Source: Micromonospora sp. NBC_01740 (GTDB lineage Bacteria > Actinomycetota > Actinomycetes > Mycobacteriales > Micromonosporaceae). Taken from it: a DNA stretch of 64,000 nt. Position 1 is the stretch's first letter, and every line of letters starts with the position of its first letter. Of this stretch, positions 41,793-50,109 are shown in pieces. The position numbers and the translations under genes were made by a program. Where the stretch lies: NCBI RefSeq assembly GCF_035920365.1, contig NZ_CP109150.1:992001-1056000 (forward strand). Reading direction: 5' to 3'. The notes beneath the pieces are model-generated. The model was not told the DNA's origin. It ran no database searches and was given only the letters and a program-made list of their open reading frames with translations.

Positions 41793-42002
41793 TCAGCGAC
41801 CGAACTGGCCGGCCCGGATCGCGCCGACGAAGGCCGCCCACCCCGGCGGGCTGACCGCCAGCGTGGGGCCCGCCTGGTCCTTCGAGTCGCGTACGCCCAC
41901 CACGCCGAGGGCGTCGACCAGGTTGTCCGCCACCTCCACGCAGAGCCCCTGGTCGTTGGAGCGGCTGCTGGTACGCCAGACCGCGCCCGGGAGATCGTTC
42001 AT
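41793..42002 (-). CDS. DUF397 protein
   Basis: A 69-residue protein: MNDLPGAVWRTSSRSNDQGLCVEVADN, with the WRTSSRSN and VRDSKDQAGPTL family blocks. DUF397 proteins usually pair with an XRE-type regulator to control antibiotic or sporulation genes; no XRE gene is adjacent, so it is an orphan here. ATG at 42002. It lies between the SRPBCC gene and the fahA terminator. Confidence 0.85.
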   Translation of the reverse strand: MNDLPGAVWRTSSRSNDQGLCVEVADNLVDALGVVGVRDSKDQAGPTLAVSPPGWAAFVGAIRAGQFGR

Positions 42003-42122
42003 CGTCGTCACCTTCCTGTCGTCGGTACGCCAACCGGCGGCCGGGCCGGGACCGGAAGGGGGCGTCCGGCCCGGCCCCGGCGCGGCATGGCGACGGAATC
42101 CGCGACGATCAACGCGCAAGCA

Positions 42123-42161
42123 ACGGTCCCCGGTCGCACCAACTGTGCGACCGGGGACCGT
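42123..42161 (-). terminator. Terminator after fahA
   Basis: acggtccccggtcgcac and gtgcgaccggggaccgt form a perfect 17-bp stem with loop caact, 19 bases past the fahA stop. Confidence 0.9.
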
Positions 42162-42179
42162 CGATGATCGGAAGGTGGG

Positions 42180-43379
42180 TCAGCGGGCGGCGAGGACCTT
42201 CCCGGTCACCTCGCCCAGGGCGATGGTGGTGCCGTCCGGACCGGGCGCGGTGGCGGTGATCGTCACCGTGTCGCCGTCCTCCAGGAAGGTGCGGGTCCCG
42301 CCGTCGGCGAACTTCACCGGCTCGCTGCCGCCCCAGGTGAGTTCCAGGAACGAGCCGACCTGTCCCCGTTCCGGCCCGGAGACGGTGCCCGAGGCGTAGA
42401 GGTCGCCGGTGCGCAGCGAGGCGCCGTTGACCGTGAGGTGGGCCAACTGCTGGGCCGGCGTCCAGTACATGGTCGCGAACGGCGGCTCGCTGACCCGCTC
42501 GCCGTTCCACTCCACCGACAGGCGCAGGTCCAGCCCGAGGTGCGGCACGTCGCGCAGGTAGGCGGCGACCGGCGGGTCCTGGTCGGGGGCGGGGACGAAG
42601 GCGTCGCCCAGCGCGTCCAGCGGGGTCACCCAGGCCGCGACCGAGGTGGCGAAGGACTTGCCCAGGAACGGGCCGAGAGGCTGGTACTCCCAGGCCTGGA
42701 TGTCGCGGGCCGACCAGTCGTTGACCAGCACGACACCGAAGACGTGGTCGGCGAAGTCGTCGACGGAGACCCGATCGCCCAGCGGGCTGGGCACGCCGAC
42801 CACGAAGCCGACCTCGGCCTCGATGTCGAGGCGTACGGACGGGCCGGTGACCGGGCCCTGCGGGGTGGCCCGCTGCCCGCTCGGCCGCACCACCGGCGTG
42901 CCGGAGACGACCACCGTGCCGGCCCGACCGTGGTAGCCGATCGGCAGGTGCTTCCAGTTGGGCAGCAGCGGCGGCTGACCGGGGCGGAATATCTGGCCGA
43001 CGTTGGACGCGTGGTGCTCGGAGGAGTAGAAGTCGACGTAGTCGGCGACCTCGAACGGCAGCTGCATCCGCACCTCGGCCAGGGGCACCAGCAGCGGCTC
43101 CACCGCCGGCCGGTGGGCGGCGTCGGTGAGCAGCTCGGTCACCCGCTGCCGGACGGCCGTCCACTGTGGGCGACCGAGGGCCATGAAGTCGTTGAGGGTG
43201 GGCCGACCCAGCGTCCCGGCGGCCAGCACCAGGCCGGCCTCCTCCGCGCCGGCCAGGTCGAGCACGAAGTCGCCGATGCGTACGCCGACGCGCGGCGCGC
43301 CCTCCGCGCGGCGGAACACCCCGTACGGGAGGTTGGCGACCCCGTACGACGAACCGTCGGCACCCGTCACCCAGGTCAT
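42180..43379 (-). CDS. fahA: Fumarylacetoacetase
   Basis: A 399-residue hydrolase that ends tyrosine catabolism by cleaving fumarylacetoacetate to fumarate and acetoacetate. FAH domain blocks: YVDFYSSEHHASNVGQIFRP, LPNWKHLPIGYHGRAGTVVVSG, LDIEAEVGFVVG and FGVVLVNDWSARDIQAWEYQPLGPFLGKSF, with metal-binding acids in EAEVG and NDWSARD. ATG at 43379 overlaps the upstream gene's stop by four bases, so it is translationally coupled to the 290-aa gene. It is transcribed divergently from hmgA. Confidence 0.95.
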   Translation of the reverse strand: MTWVTGADGSSYGVANLPYGVFRRAEGAPRVGVRIGDFVLDLAGAEEAGLVLAAGTLGRPTLNDFMALGRPQWTAVRQRVTELLTDAAHRPAVEPLLVPLAEVRMQLPFEVADYVDFYSSEHHASNVGQIFRPGQPPLLPNWKHLPIGYHGRAGTVVVSGTPVVRPSGQRATPQGPVTGPSVRLDIEAEVGFVVGVPSPLGDRVSVDDFADHVFGVVLVNDWSARDIQAWEYQPLGPFLGKSFATSVAAWVTPLDALGDAFVPAPDQDPPVAAYLRDVPHLGLDLRLSVEWNGERVSEPPFATMYWTPAQQLAHLTVNGASLRTGDLYASGTVSGPERGQVGSFLELTWGGSEPVKFADGGTRTFLEDGDTVTITATAPGPDGTTIALGEVTGKVLAAR

Positions 43380-44248
43380 GCTTGAAAGCCCCCGTTCACC
43401 AGCCCCAGCCGGATCAGATCGGTCAGTGGTTCCAGGATGCTGCACGAGCCGAAGCCGATCCACAGCGGGCGCGGGCCGTCCAGCCCGGCCTCGGCGTACT
43501 GCACCAGCGGGCGCGGGTCGGTCGCGGTGAGCAGCTCGGCGACCGACTCCACGGTGGCGCCCCCGGCGGCCGCCAGCGTCGCCGCCAGCACGTTGACGAA
43601 GCCGTGGTGGGTGAAGCCGGTCTCCGGGTCGAGGTGCCGGACCGCCTGGTGCAGCCCGGCGGTCAGCTTGAACGGCAGGTCCCGGTCCCGGCAGGCGCAG
43701 ATCACGGCGGCCAGCTCCGCCGGGGTGGGGAACAGCTCGGCGGCCAACCCGCCGGTGCGGAACTTCGCGGCGATCGGCAGGCCGTCGGCGCGGGCGGCGG
43801 CGAGCGCGTCCAGCGCCCCCATCAGCCCGAACGTGAGCGGCAGCTCGGCGTAGACGGCGTCGAGGGTGGCTGGACCGGCACCGGCGCGGCAGGCCAGCGC
43901 CACCAGCTCGGTCAGGCCGGGCAGCGGGTCCTCGCCACGCTTGGCGACCGCCGCCTCCACCTGGCGCACGCGGACGCGCGGGTCGGCCGTGGCCCGCACC
44001 TCGTCGAGCCGGTCGAGGGGCACGTCGCCGATCACCCCGACCGCGATCCGCTCGTCGGCGCCGAGCAGGCCCGCCACCTCGGGCAGCCTCGTGGCCGGGA
44101 CCAGGAGCGGGCCGACCAGGTCGGCGTACCAGGAGGTGCGGTGCCGCCGGTGCGCGGCGACGGCGTCGGGCAGCGGCGCGCTGCCGGGCGGGAAGACGGC
44201 GGCGTCGTCGACGAGGCCGTCGACGAGCGCGGGCACCTGCGTTGACAC
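43376..44248 (-). CDS. Unknown 290-aa protein coupled to fahA
   Basis: The protein is 290 residues, no membrane helix, and I do not recognise a named family. It starts MSTQVPALVDGLVDDAAVFPPGSAPLPDAVAAHRRHR; the mid part alternates strands and helices (IAVGVIGDVPLDRLDEVRA; LPLTFGLMGALDALAAARADGLPIAAKFRTGGL; DLPFKLTAGLHQAVRH; GFTHHGFVNVLAATLAAAGG), an alpha/beta-barrel-like look. His and Asp/Glu residues (KLTAGLHQ, FTHHGF) could form an active site. It is first in the leftward operon, with its stop overlapping the fahA start. Given its position it may be an auxiliary enzyme of homogentisate breakdown. Confidence 0.7.
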   Translation of the reverse strand: MSTQVPALVDGLVDDAAVFPPGSAPLPDAVAAHRRHRTSWYADLVGPLLVPATRLPEVAGLLGADERIAVGVIGDVPLDRLDEVRATADPRVRVRQVEAAVAKRGEDPLPGLTELVALACRAGAGPATLDAVYAELPLTFGLMGALDALAAARADGLPIAAKFRTGGLAAELFPTPAELAAVICACRDRDLPFKLTAGLHQAVRHLDPETGFTHHGFVNVLAATLAAAGGATVESVAELLTATDPRPLVQYAEAGLDGPRPLWIGFGSCSILEPLTDLIRLGLVNGGFQA

Positions 44249-44283
44249 GAGACAAGAATGTACGGGACGCTACAAGGAACGGA

Positions 44284-44312
44284 CAACAGCGTCCGATTAT
44301 CGGACGCCGTTG
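44284..44312. promoter_or_regulatory. 29-bp palindromic operator between fahA operon and hmgA
   Basis: caacAgcgtccga-tta-tcggacgcCgttg: 13-bp arms with one mismatch around a 3-bp centre. It lies in the divergent promoter region of the two homogentisate transcripts, 32 bases before hmgA and 36 before the 290-aa gene, so probably binds a dimeric repressor controlling both. The regulator is unidentified. Confidence 0.75.
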
Positions 44313-44343
44313 GATCGGTGAACGGGACGAACCGGGAGGCGAG

Positions 44344-45510
44344 ATGCCGTACTACCGCAGCGTCGGCGAGGTGCCGCGCAAGCGCCACACCCAGTTCCGC
44401 CAGCCCGACGGCAGCCTCTACGCCGAGGAGCTGATGGGCCAGGAGGGCTTCTCCTCCGACTCGTCCCTGCTCTACCACCGGCACGCGCCGACCGCGATCG
44501 TGGCGGCCGAGGAGTTCACCCCGCCGGCGTTCACCCGGGTGCCGAACCTTCCGCTCAAGCCCCGCCACCTGCGCACCCACAAGCTCGACGGCACCGGCGT
44601 CGACCCGGTGCTCGGCCGGCAGTACCTGCTCGCCAACGACGACGTGCGCATCGCGTACGTGCTGGCGGACCGGCCGTCCCCGCTGTTCCGCGACGCCACC
44701 GGCGACCACTGCCTCTACGTGGAGTCGGGCACCCTGCGGGTCGAGTCCACGTTCGGCGTGCTCGACGCGGTGCCCGGCGACTACGTCGTCATCCCCACCT
44801 CGACCATCCACCGGCTGGTGCCCACCGGCGACGCGCCGACCAGGCTGCTCGCCGTCGAGGCGGCGGGGCACATCGGCCCGCCCAAGCGCTACCTCTCCGT
44901 GCGGGGCCAGTTCCTGGAGCACTCGCCCTACTGCGAGCGCGACGTCCGGGGGCCGGACGCGCCGCTGCTGGTCGACGGCGAGGACGTGGAGGTGCTGGTC
45001 CGGCACCGCCGCGGCTGGACCCGCTACGTCTATGCCCACCACCCGTTCGACGTGGTCGGCTGGGACGGGCACATGTACCCGTGGGCGTTCTCCATCCACG
45101 ACTTCGAGCCGATCACCGGCCGGATCCACCAGCCGCCGCCCGTGCACCAGACCTTCCAGGGCCCCAACTTCGTGATCTGCTCGTTCGTGCCCCGCAAGGT
45201 CGACTACCACCCGGACGCGATCCCGGTGCCGTACAACCACCACAACGTCGACTCCGACGAGATGCTCTTCTACACCGGCGGCAACTACGAGGCCCGGCGC
45301 GGCTCCGGCATCGAACAGGGCTCGATCTCGCTGCACCCGTCCGGCTTCACCCACGGCCCGCAGCCGGGCGCCGCCGAGCGTTCCATCGGCGCCGACTTCT
45401 TCGACGAACTTGCCGTCATGGTCGACACCTTCCGGCCGCTGGACCTCTGCGACGCCGCGACCGCGTGCGAGGACGACGGCTACGCCTGGACCTGGGCCCG
45501 CCGCCCCTAG
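44344..45510 (+). CDS. hmgA: Homogentisate 1,2-dioxygenase
   Basis: A 388-residue cupin enzyme opening homogentisate's ring to maleylacetoacetate. The N-terminus (YYRSVGEVPRKRHTQFRQPDGSLYAEELMGQEGFS) and the C-terminal metal region (PFDVVGWDGHMYPWAFSIHDFEPITG; HHNVDSDEMLFYTGGNYEARRGSGIEQGSISLHPSGFTHGPQPG) carry the His, Glu, His iron ligands. Bacterial short type. ATG at 44344 follows gggaggcg. Divergent from the fahA operon across a shared palindrome. Confidence 0.95.
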   Translation: MPYYRSVGEVPRKRHTQFRQPDGSLYAEELMGQEGFSSDSSLLYHRHAPTAIVAAEEFTPPAFTRVPNLPLKPRHLRTHKLDGTGVDPVLGRQYLLANDDVRIAYVLADRPSPLFRDATGDHCLYVESGTLRVESTFGVLDAVPGDYVVIPTSTIHRLVPTGDAPTRLLAVEAAGHIGPPKRYLSVRGQFLEHSPYCERDVRGPDAPLLVDGEDVEVLVRHRRGWTRYVYAHHPFDVVGWDGHMYPWAFSIHDFEPITGRIHQPPPVHQTFQGPNFVICSFVPRKVDYHPDAIPVPYNHHNVDSDEMLFYTGGNYEARRGSGIEQGSISLHPSGFTHGPQPGAAERSIGADFFDELAVMVDTFRPLDLCDAATACEDDGYAWTWARRP

Positions 45511-45530
45511 GCGGACGATTCCGGGTGAGC

Positions 45531-45565
45531 GGTGCCGCGGTCCGGCAGGGGCGGACCGCGGCACC
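45531..45565 (+). terminator. Terminator after hmgA
   Basis: ggtgccgcggtccg and cggaccgcggcacc make a perfect 14-bp stem with a seven-base loop 20 bases past the hmgA stop. The rest of the 311-base gap to the precursor gene holds no gene that I can support. Confidence 0.9.
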
Positions 45566-45749
45566 TTCGTGCGCGCGGGGGCGGGCGGGCGTCGACCGCT
45601 CCGGCAGCCGCGTCCGCAGCGCCTCCGGCCTCCCACACATCAGCCGCGGGAGCGCACTTCCTTCTCATCGTCCGTCCACAGCCGTCGTACGGCCATCGGC
45701 GACTGGACGCTCGGACGAATAGTTCGTGGGCGGAGCTGACTAACATCTT

Positions 45750-45782
45750 GCGCACTGTCCATCTTGTCATCGACAAGTGCGC
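45750..45782 (+). promoter_or_regulatory. Nested inverted repeat upstream of thiopeptide precursor
   Basis: cttgtc-atc-gacaag (45763-45777) is nested within gcgcact (45750-45756) / agtgcgc (45776-45782). It lies 39 bases before the precursor start. It may be an operator or a leader hairpin; no clear -35/-10 pair is readable. Confidence 0.5.
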
Positions 45783-45821
45783 TTGTTCGTCGACGACATC
45801 CCCCTGGAACCGGAGTACACG

Positions 45822-46013
45822 ATGCGCGACATGACGGCCACGCTGGCCGACCTCGAAGACCTCAACCTGGCCGACCTGGAGGTGTCCGACCTGCTGGAGG
45901 TGCACGCCGTGCGCGACGCGGTGGCCCTGCCGGAGACCGGCGCCTCGGCGAGCACCTCCGCCGTCTGGCAGTGGCTGGGCTACTCGTCCTGCGCCGCCCA
46001 GCTTCCCCAGTAG
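45822..46013 (+). CDS. Lactazole-like thiopeptide precursor peptide (LazA-type)
   Basis: A 63-residue RiPP precursor. The leader (1-41) is acidic and Leu-rich (ATLADLEDLNLADLEVSDLL) and ends VRDAVALPETGA. As I recall LazA of lactazole, its leader ends LRDTVALPENGA, and its core ends SSSCAQPQDM. Our core, residues 42-63, starts SASTSAVW and ends YSSCAAQLPQ, keeping the Ser-Ser-Cys that makes oxazole, pyridine and thiazole. It holds two Trp, five Ser, one Thr and only one Cys. ATG at 45822 is preferred because ggag lies six bases upstream; an ATG at 45831 and an upstream GTG at 45777 are possible. All modification genes follow. Confidence 0.88.
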   Translation: MRDMTATLADLEDLNLADLEVSDLLEVHAVRDAVALPETGASASTSAVWQWLGYSSCAAQLPQ

Positions 46014-46049
46014 TCGTACCGGACCGGGGCTGACCGGTGGGGCCGGGGG

Positions 46050-46065
46050 ACGCCGACACCGGCGT
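46050..46065 (+). terminator. Weak hairpin between precursor and first enzyme gene
   Basis: acgccg-acac-cggcgt followed by ttcg; the stem is extendable by G-T pairs. Such attenuators commonly let precursor mRNA exceed enzyme mRNA. Confidence 0.4.
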
Positions 46066-46123
46066 TTCGCGGCCTCACCGGCTCGACCGGGGTCGGTGCC
46101 GACGACCGCGTACGGAGGAGACC

Positions 46124-48913
46124 GTGACAACCACCCGCCAATCCCCTGCCCCGCCGGTGTCGCCGGCACCGGGCGGCCGAGTCGCGCCGGAGGTCCAGGT
46201 CGCCCCGTACGTGCTGATCCGCAGGACGGCGGTCGACCTGCCGGCTGCCGGTCCGGCCGGACGGCACCTGCGTCGCCTCCAGGACCAGCTCGTCGATCGA
46301 CTGGTCGAGTGCCGGGCCCTCGGCCCCGAACTCACCGAGGAGCTGTACCGGCTCGGTGGTCAGGCCCCGACGGCGTACCGCCGGTCGGTCCTGCTACCGC
46401 TGCGGCGGGACGTACACAACGACCGGTCGCCGGCCAGCGACCTGCGCGCCCGGCTCGGCGACCTGCCCGACCGGCTGCCGGCGCTGGGGCGCTGGTTGCG
46501 GGCCCGGGCCGAGATCGACCGGCTCACCGGAGCCGTCGAAGCCGGGTCGGCTGCGGCGCTGGCCGAGGAGCGCGTCGCACTCGCCGCCCTGTGCGGCAGC
46601 GAGCCGTTCGGCCGGGCGGTCGCGTTGACCAGCCCTGAGCTGTTGGCAGCGGTGCAGCGGACGGCGGCGCGCGGCGGCGAGCCGGACGCCAGGGGTCGCA
46701 AGTCCGAACCCACCGTGCTCCGCTACGCGTTGCGCGCCACCACCCGGACCAGCCCGCTCTCCTGGTTCACCATCGTCGGCTGGGCCCCCTGGCCGGATGC
46801 GGAAGCCGTCCCCGCCCCGCTGGCGTCCCCGCCCAGCGAGGCGCCGCCGACCCACCTGGACCTCGCGGCGGGCCTGGACGTGACGACGGCGGGGGAACCG
46901 GTGGCGGTGACCCGTCCTCCCGCCAGCCTGGTCGCCAGCCTCTTCCTGGCCGGGACCAGCCGCCCGGACGAGATGCTGCGCACCCCGCACCGGCTCGCGC
47001 CCGGCACCCGCGTGCAGGACGGGCACGTCGTGTTCTACCGCGAGCACCCGACGACCGGCGCCGACGGCATGCCGGTGATCCGGGAGGAACGGGTCCGGAT
47101 GCCGCTGCGGCCCGCACTGGCCGCGATCATCCGGGTGCTCCGCGCCGCACCCGACGGACACCCGCCGGCGGCGCTCGTGGCGGCCCTCGGCCGAGGCGCC
47201 GCGCGCCCCGCCACGGACGCCGCCGAGGCCGAGCGGCTCGCGCAGCGTCTCGTCACCCAGCTCTGCGACGAACGCCTGCTGATCCCGGTACCGCCGACCA
47301 CCGAGCACGACCCGGCGGCGCTGGCGGCGATCGCCGACTGGCTCAACGACACCGGTGCCCGCGCCCTCGCCGACCAGGTACGGCACCTCGACAGGGACAT
47401 CCGGTCGCTGGCGGACGTCGACGCGGCGCGGCGCGGCCAGCTCGTACGTCGGATCGACGCCGGCTGGCACGAGGCCCTGTCGCAGCTCGGGGCCGCCGCG
47501 CCGGCCCAGGCGCCCGTCACCGAGGATGTCGTGCTACCCGGGCCGGTACGCCTGACCCGCCGGCCCGCGGACACCGCCGACCTGACCGCGCTGACCAGCC
47601 TCGCGCTGCTGTTCGACGAGGACCAGGTGCTGCGCCGGCTCCTGCGACACCGGTTCGTCGAGCGCTACGGTCCCGGGGCCCGCTGTGCCGACCTCGGCCA
47701 GTTCTTCGCCGAGATCGGCGCCGGCTTCGACGACCTGCCGACGGTGACCCCGGAGGGGGCCCTGGCGGGCGGTCCGATCGCCCGGGTGCCCGAGCTGGCC
47801 CAGCTGGCCACGCTGCGGCAGGAGGTGGTCCGGGCGGTACGCGCCGACGGCGGGAACGACGGCGTGGAGACCGTCATCGGTGCCGACCTGGTGGCCGAGG
47901 TGGCCGCGGCACTGCCCCGCTGGCTGCGGGCCCGGCCGGTGTCGTACGCCTTCTTCGGCCAGCACGGCCCGGACGGGTCGCTGCACCTCAACCACGTCTA
48001 CGGCGGCTGGGGCCGGTTCACCAGCCGCTTCCTGGACCTCTTCGGCGACAGCGGCATGCGCGCCGCGGTGGCCGCCCAGCTCCGCCGGGTGCTGCCCGGC
48101 CGGGTGGCCCAGTTCCGGCCGGTGCACGGTTTCAACGCCAACCTGCACCCGCTGCTGCTCGGCGAGGACATCGGCGACGACCAGCGGCTGGGCGGGCTCG
48201 ACCTCGCCTCGGTCGAACTGGTGCACGACCTGGCCGGCGACCAGATCCGGCTGCGCGATCCGGCCACCGGTGACCTGCTCGACGTGCTGTACCTCGGGTT
48301 CCTCTCGCCGCCGGCGCTGCCGGCCCGGGTGGCCGCGCTGCTCGGCGACCTGGGCAGCGGCGAGGTGGGGCTCCGCCACCTGGCCGCGACCCGGACGGTG
48401 GCCGGTCCGGGCGGGCAGGCCGTCGTCTCCGACCGGCTCCGCTGTGGCCGCGTCGTCCTCGCCCGCCGGAGCTGGCGCTTCGACGACGAGGCCGAACGGC
48501 ACCTTCGCGAGCTCGGCTCGCCGTCGGTCGCCGCCGCCGCGGCACTGCGGGCGGGCTGGGACCTGCCCGACCAGGTCTTCCTCAACCAGGGCAGCCGGCG
48601 CGACGGGCAGCCGCCCGCACCGGGCCACGCCGCGCAGCACCCCGGCGCCCCGGCCCGGCAGCCGTCGGAACGTCCGTCCGCCCCGCCGCCTCCCCCGGCG
48701 ATCGCCGGGCTCCGGGAGGCGGTCGCCCGGCCCAAGCCGCAGTTCGTCGACCTGGCCAGCCCGCTGCACCTGCGCTGCGTGCCCCGCTGGCTCGGACGGA
48801 TCACCGGCCGGCTGGTCGTCGAGGAGGCCCTGCCCCGCCCCGCCGGCCACGACCGGCCGCACCGGGTCACCGAACTGGTCGTCGAGACCTACCTCCCGGC
48901 GGCCCCCCGGTGA
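46124..48913 (+). CDS. LanB-type tRNA-dependent glutamylation enzyme (LazB-like)
   Basis: A 929-residue lantibiotic-dehydratase N-terminal domain protein. In thiopeptide routes this class transfers glutamate from Glu-tRNA to Ser/Thr of the core, the first step to dehydroalanine. PYVLIRRTAVDLPA, the RYALRATTRTSPLSWFTIVG block (family signature R-x-T-P-F/S), VSYAFFGQHGPDGSLHLNHVYGGWGRFTSRFLDLFG and HGFNANLHPLL are present. There is no C-terminal elimination domain, which is encoded separately in the last gene. GTG at 46124 follows ggaggag. Cytosolic. A Pro/Ala-rich insert at about 828-862 is odd. Confidence 0.88.
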   Translation: MTTTRQSPAPPVSPAPGGRVAPEVQVAPYVLIRRTAVDLPAAGPAGRHLRRLQDQLVDRLVECRALGPELTEELYRLGGQAPTAYRRSVLLPLRRDVHNDRSPASDLRARLGDLPDRLPALGRWLRARAEIDRLTGAVEAGSAAALAEERVALAALCGSEPFGRAVALTSPELLAAVQRTAARGGEPDARGRKSEPTVLRYALRATTRTSPLSWFTIVGWAPWPDAEAVPAPLASPPSEAPPTHLDLAAGLDVTTAGEPVAVTRPPASLVASLFLAGTSRPDEMLRTPHRLAPGTRVQDGHVVFYREHPTTGADGMPVIREERVRMPLRPALAAIIRVLRAAPDGHPPAALVAALGRGAARPATDAAEAERLAQRLVTQLCDERLLIPVPPTTEHDPAALAAIADWLNDTGARALADQVRHLDRDIRSLADVDAARRGQLVRRIDAGWHEALSQLGAAAPAQAPVTEDVVLPGPVRLTRRPADTADLTALTSLALLFDEDQVLRRLLRHRFVERYGPGARCADLGQFFAEIGAGFDDLPTVTPEGALAGGPIARVPELAQLATLRQEVVRAVRADGGNDGVETVIGADLVAEVAAALPRWLRARPVSYAFFGQHGPDGSLHLNHVYGGWGRFTSRFLDLFGDSGMRAAVAAQLRRVLPGRVAQFRPVHGFNANLHPLLLGEDIGDDQRLGGLDLASVELVHDLAGDQIRLRDPATGDLLDVLYLGFLSPPALPARVAALLGDLGSGEVGLRHLAATRTVAGPGGQAVVSDRLRCGRVVLARRSWRFDDEAERHLRELGSPSVAAAAALRAGWDLPDQVFLNQGSRRDGQPPAPGHAAQHPGAPARQPSERPSAPPPPPAIAGLREAVARPKPQFVDLASPLHLRCVPRWLGRITGRLVVEEALPRPAGHDRPHRVTELVVETYLPAAPR

Positions 48914-48965
48914 CCGGCCGGGCGCCGGCGTGCGACCGCACCACCGAGCCGAGTGGAGTCCAGCC

Positions 48966-50093
48966 ATGACCGAGCCGAGCACGACCGGACTGACTCCGAC
49001 CATCGACGTCGTGTGCCACTACCACGAGGAGGCCAAGGCATCGCTGCTGCGCGACGCCGTCCTGCCCGTCGCGGAGCGGTTGCGCGGTGCCGGGCTGGCC
49101 GTCCACCTGGAACGGCACTGGTTGCACGGCCCGCACGTGCGCCTGCGGCTACGCGGCCCCGAGGCGCAACGGGCCACGGCCGCCGCCGAGGCCGCCGAAC
49201 GGTTGCGTGGTCACCTGGCGGTGGCGCCGTCCCGGGCCGGGCTCGACGAGGAGCTGCTGCTGCGCCGGTCCGAGGCGGCCGGCCGGGCGGAACTCGTACC
49301 GCCCCCGTACGACCCGATCCACCCGGACAACACGGTGCTGGTGACCGACGGCGACCAGAGTGCGCTGGCCGCGCTGCTGGGCACGCCGGGCGCGGTCGAG
49401 TGCCGTGCCGACGTCCTCGCCGCCGGGCTGGCTCCGGTGCGGGTGTCGCTCGACCAGCTCGCCCTCGTCGGGGACGCCCAGGCCGCCCGGGTGGGCGTCG
49501 TGGTCACCGCCATGGCCGCGCACGCCGACACCTGGCCGGGACGGCTGCTGTCCGGCTACCACACCTTCCTGTCGCACCTGGAGGACTTCCTCTTCGGCGA
49601 GCGCGACGACCTCCTGCGCCCACGCTTCGCCGCCTTCGCCGACCGGGCCGGCGGGAGGTACCACGACCTGGTCCGCCAGGCGTCCACGCCGGACACCACC
49701 GAGCCGGTGGCTGCGGCGTGGCGGGCGTGGAGCGCGGCGGCGTGGCGGATCGCCGAGCGGGCGTACGACGCGGGCGCGCTCGACGGGGCGTTCTCCGCCG
49801 AGTTCCGGCGGCGTACCACCTCGTTCGACGACGCCACCGCGATCCGGTGGGACCTGAGCCGTCGCGGGGCGAGCGCCTACCACCAGGCGCTGGAGGCGTC
49901 GGGCTTCCAACGGATCGCCGCGAGCCGCGAGTTCCAGGTCTACCGGTTCTGCACGAACATGCTCTACCAACTGCTGACGCTCTGCGACGTCGCGCCGCTG
50001 GAGCGGTACCTCGGGGCCCACCTGCTCGCCGAGGCCACCCAGGAGATCCACGGCGTGACATGGCAGGACGCCCTCACCGCCCGCACCGGGTGA
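48966..50093 (+). CDS. Thiopeptide-type biosynthesis protein, [4+2] pyridine synthase candidate (LazC-like)
   Basis: A 375-residue SpaB_C-like protein. In thiopeptide clusters this class joins two dehydroalanines in a formal [4+2] cycloaddition that closes the macrocycle and forms the pyridine, releasing the leader. Features are VVCHYHEEAKASLLRDAVLPVAERLRGAGLAVHLERHWLHGPHVRLRLRG at the start and QVYRFCTNMLYQLLTLCDVAPLERYLGAHLLAEATQEIHG at the end. It follows LazB by 52 bases. Position and size match LazC; the reaction is family-based. Confidence 0.82.
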   Translation: MTEPSTTGLTPTIDVVCHYHEEAKASLLRDAVLPVAERLRGAGLAVHLERHWLHGPHVRLRLRGPEAQRATAAAEAAERLRGHLAVAPSRAGLDEELLLRRSEAAGRAELVPPPYDPIHPDNTVLVTDGDQSALAALLGTPGAVECRADVLAAGLAPVRVSLDQLALVGDAQAARVGVVVTAMAAHADTWPGRLLSGYHTFLSHLEDFLFGERDDLLRPRFAAFADRAGGRYHDLVRQASTPDTTEPVAAAWRAWSAAAWRIAERAYDAGALDGAFSAEFRRRTTSFDDATAIRWDLSRRGASAYHQALEASGFQRIAASREFQVYRFCTNMLYQLLTLCDVAPLERYLGAHLLAEATQEIHGVTWQDALTARTG

Positions 50094-50109
50094 CCCGGGT
50101 GGAGGCGAC

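Noticed and set aside
42180..44255. One 691-aa protein covering fahA and the upstream gene
   Set aside because: The first half is a frame-shadow of the 290-aa gene; motifs show two genes with a four-base overlap.
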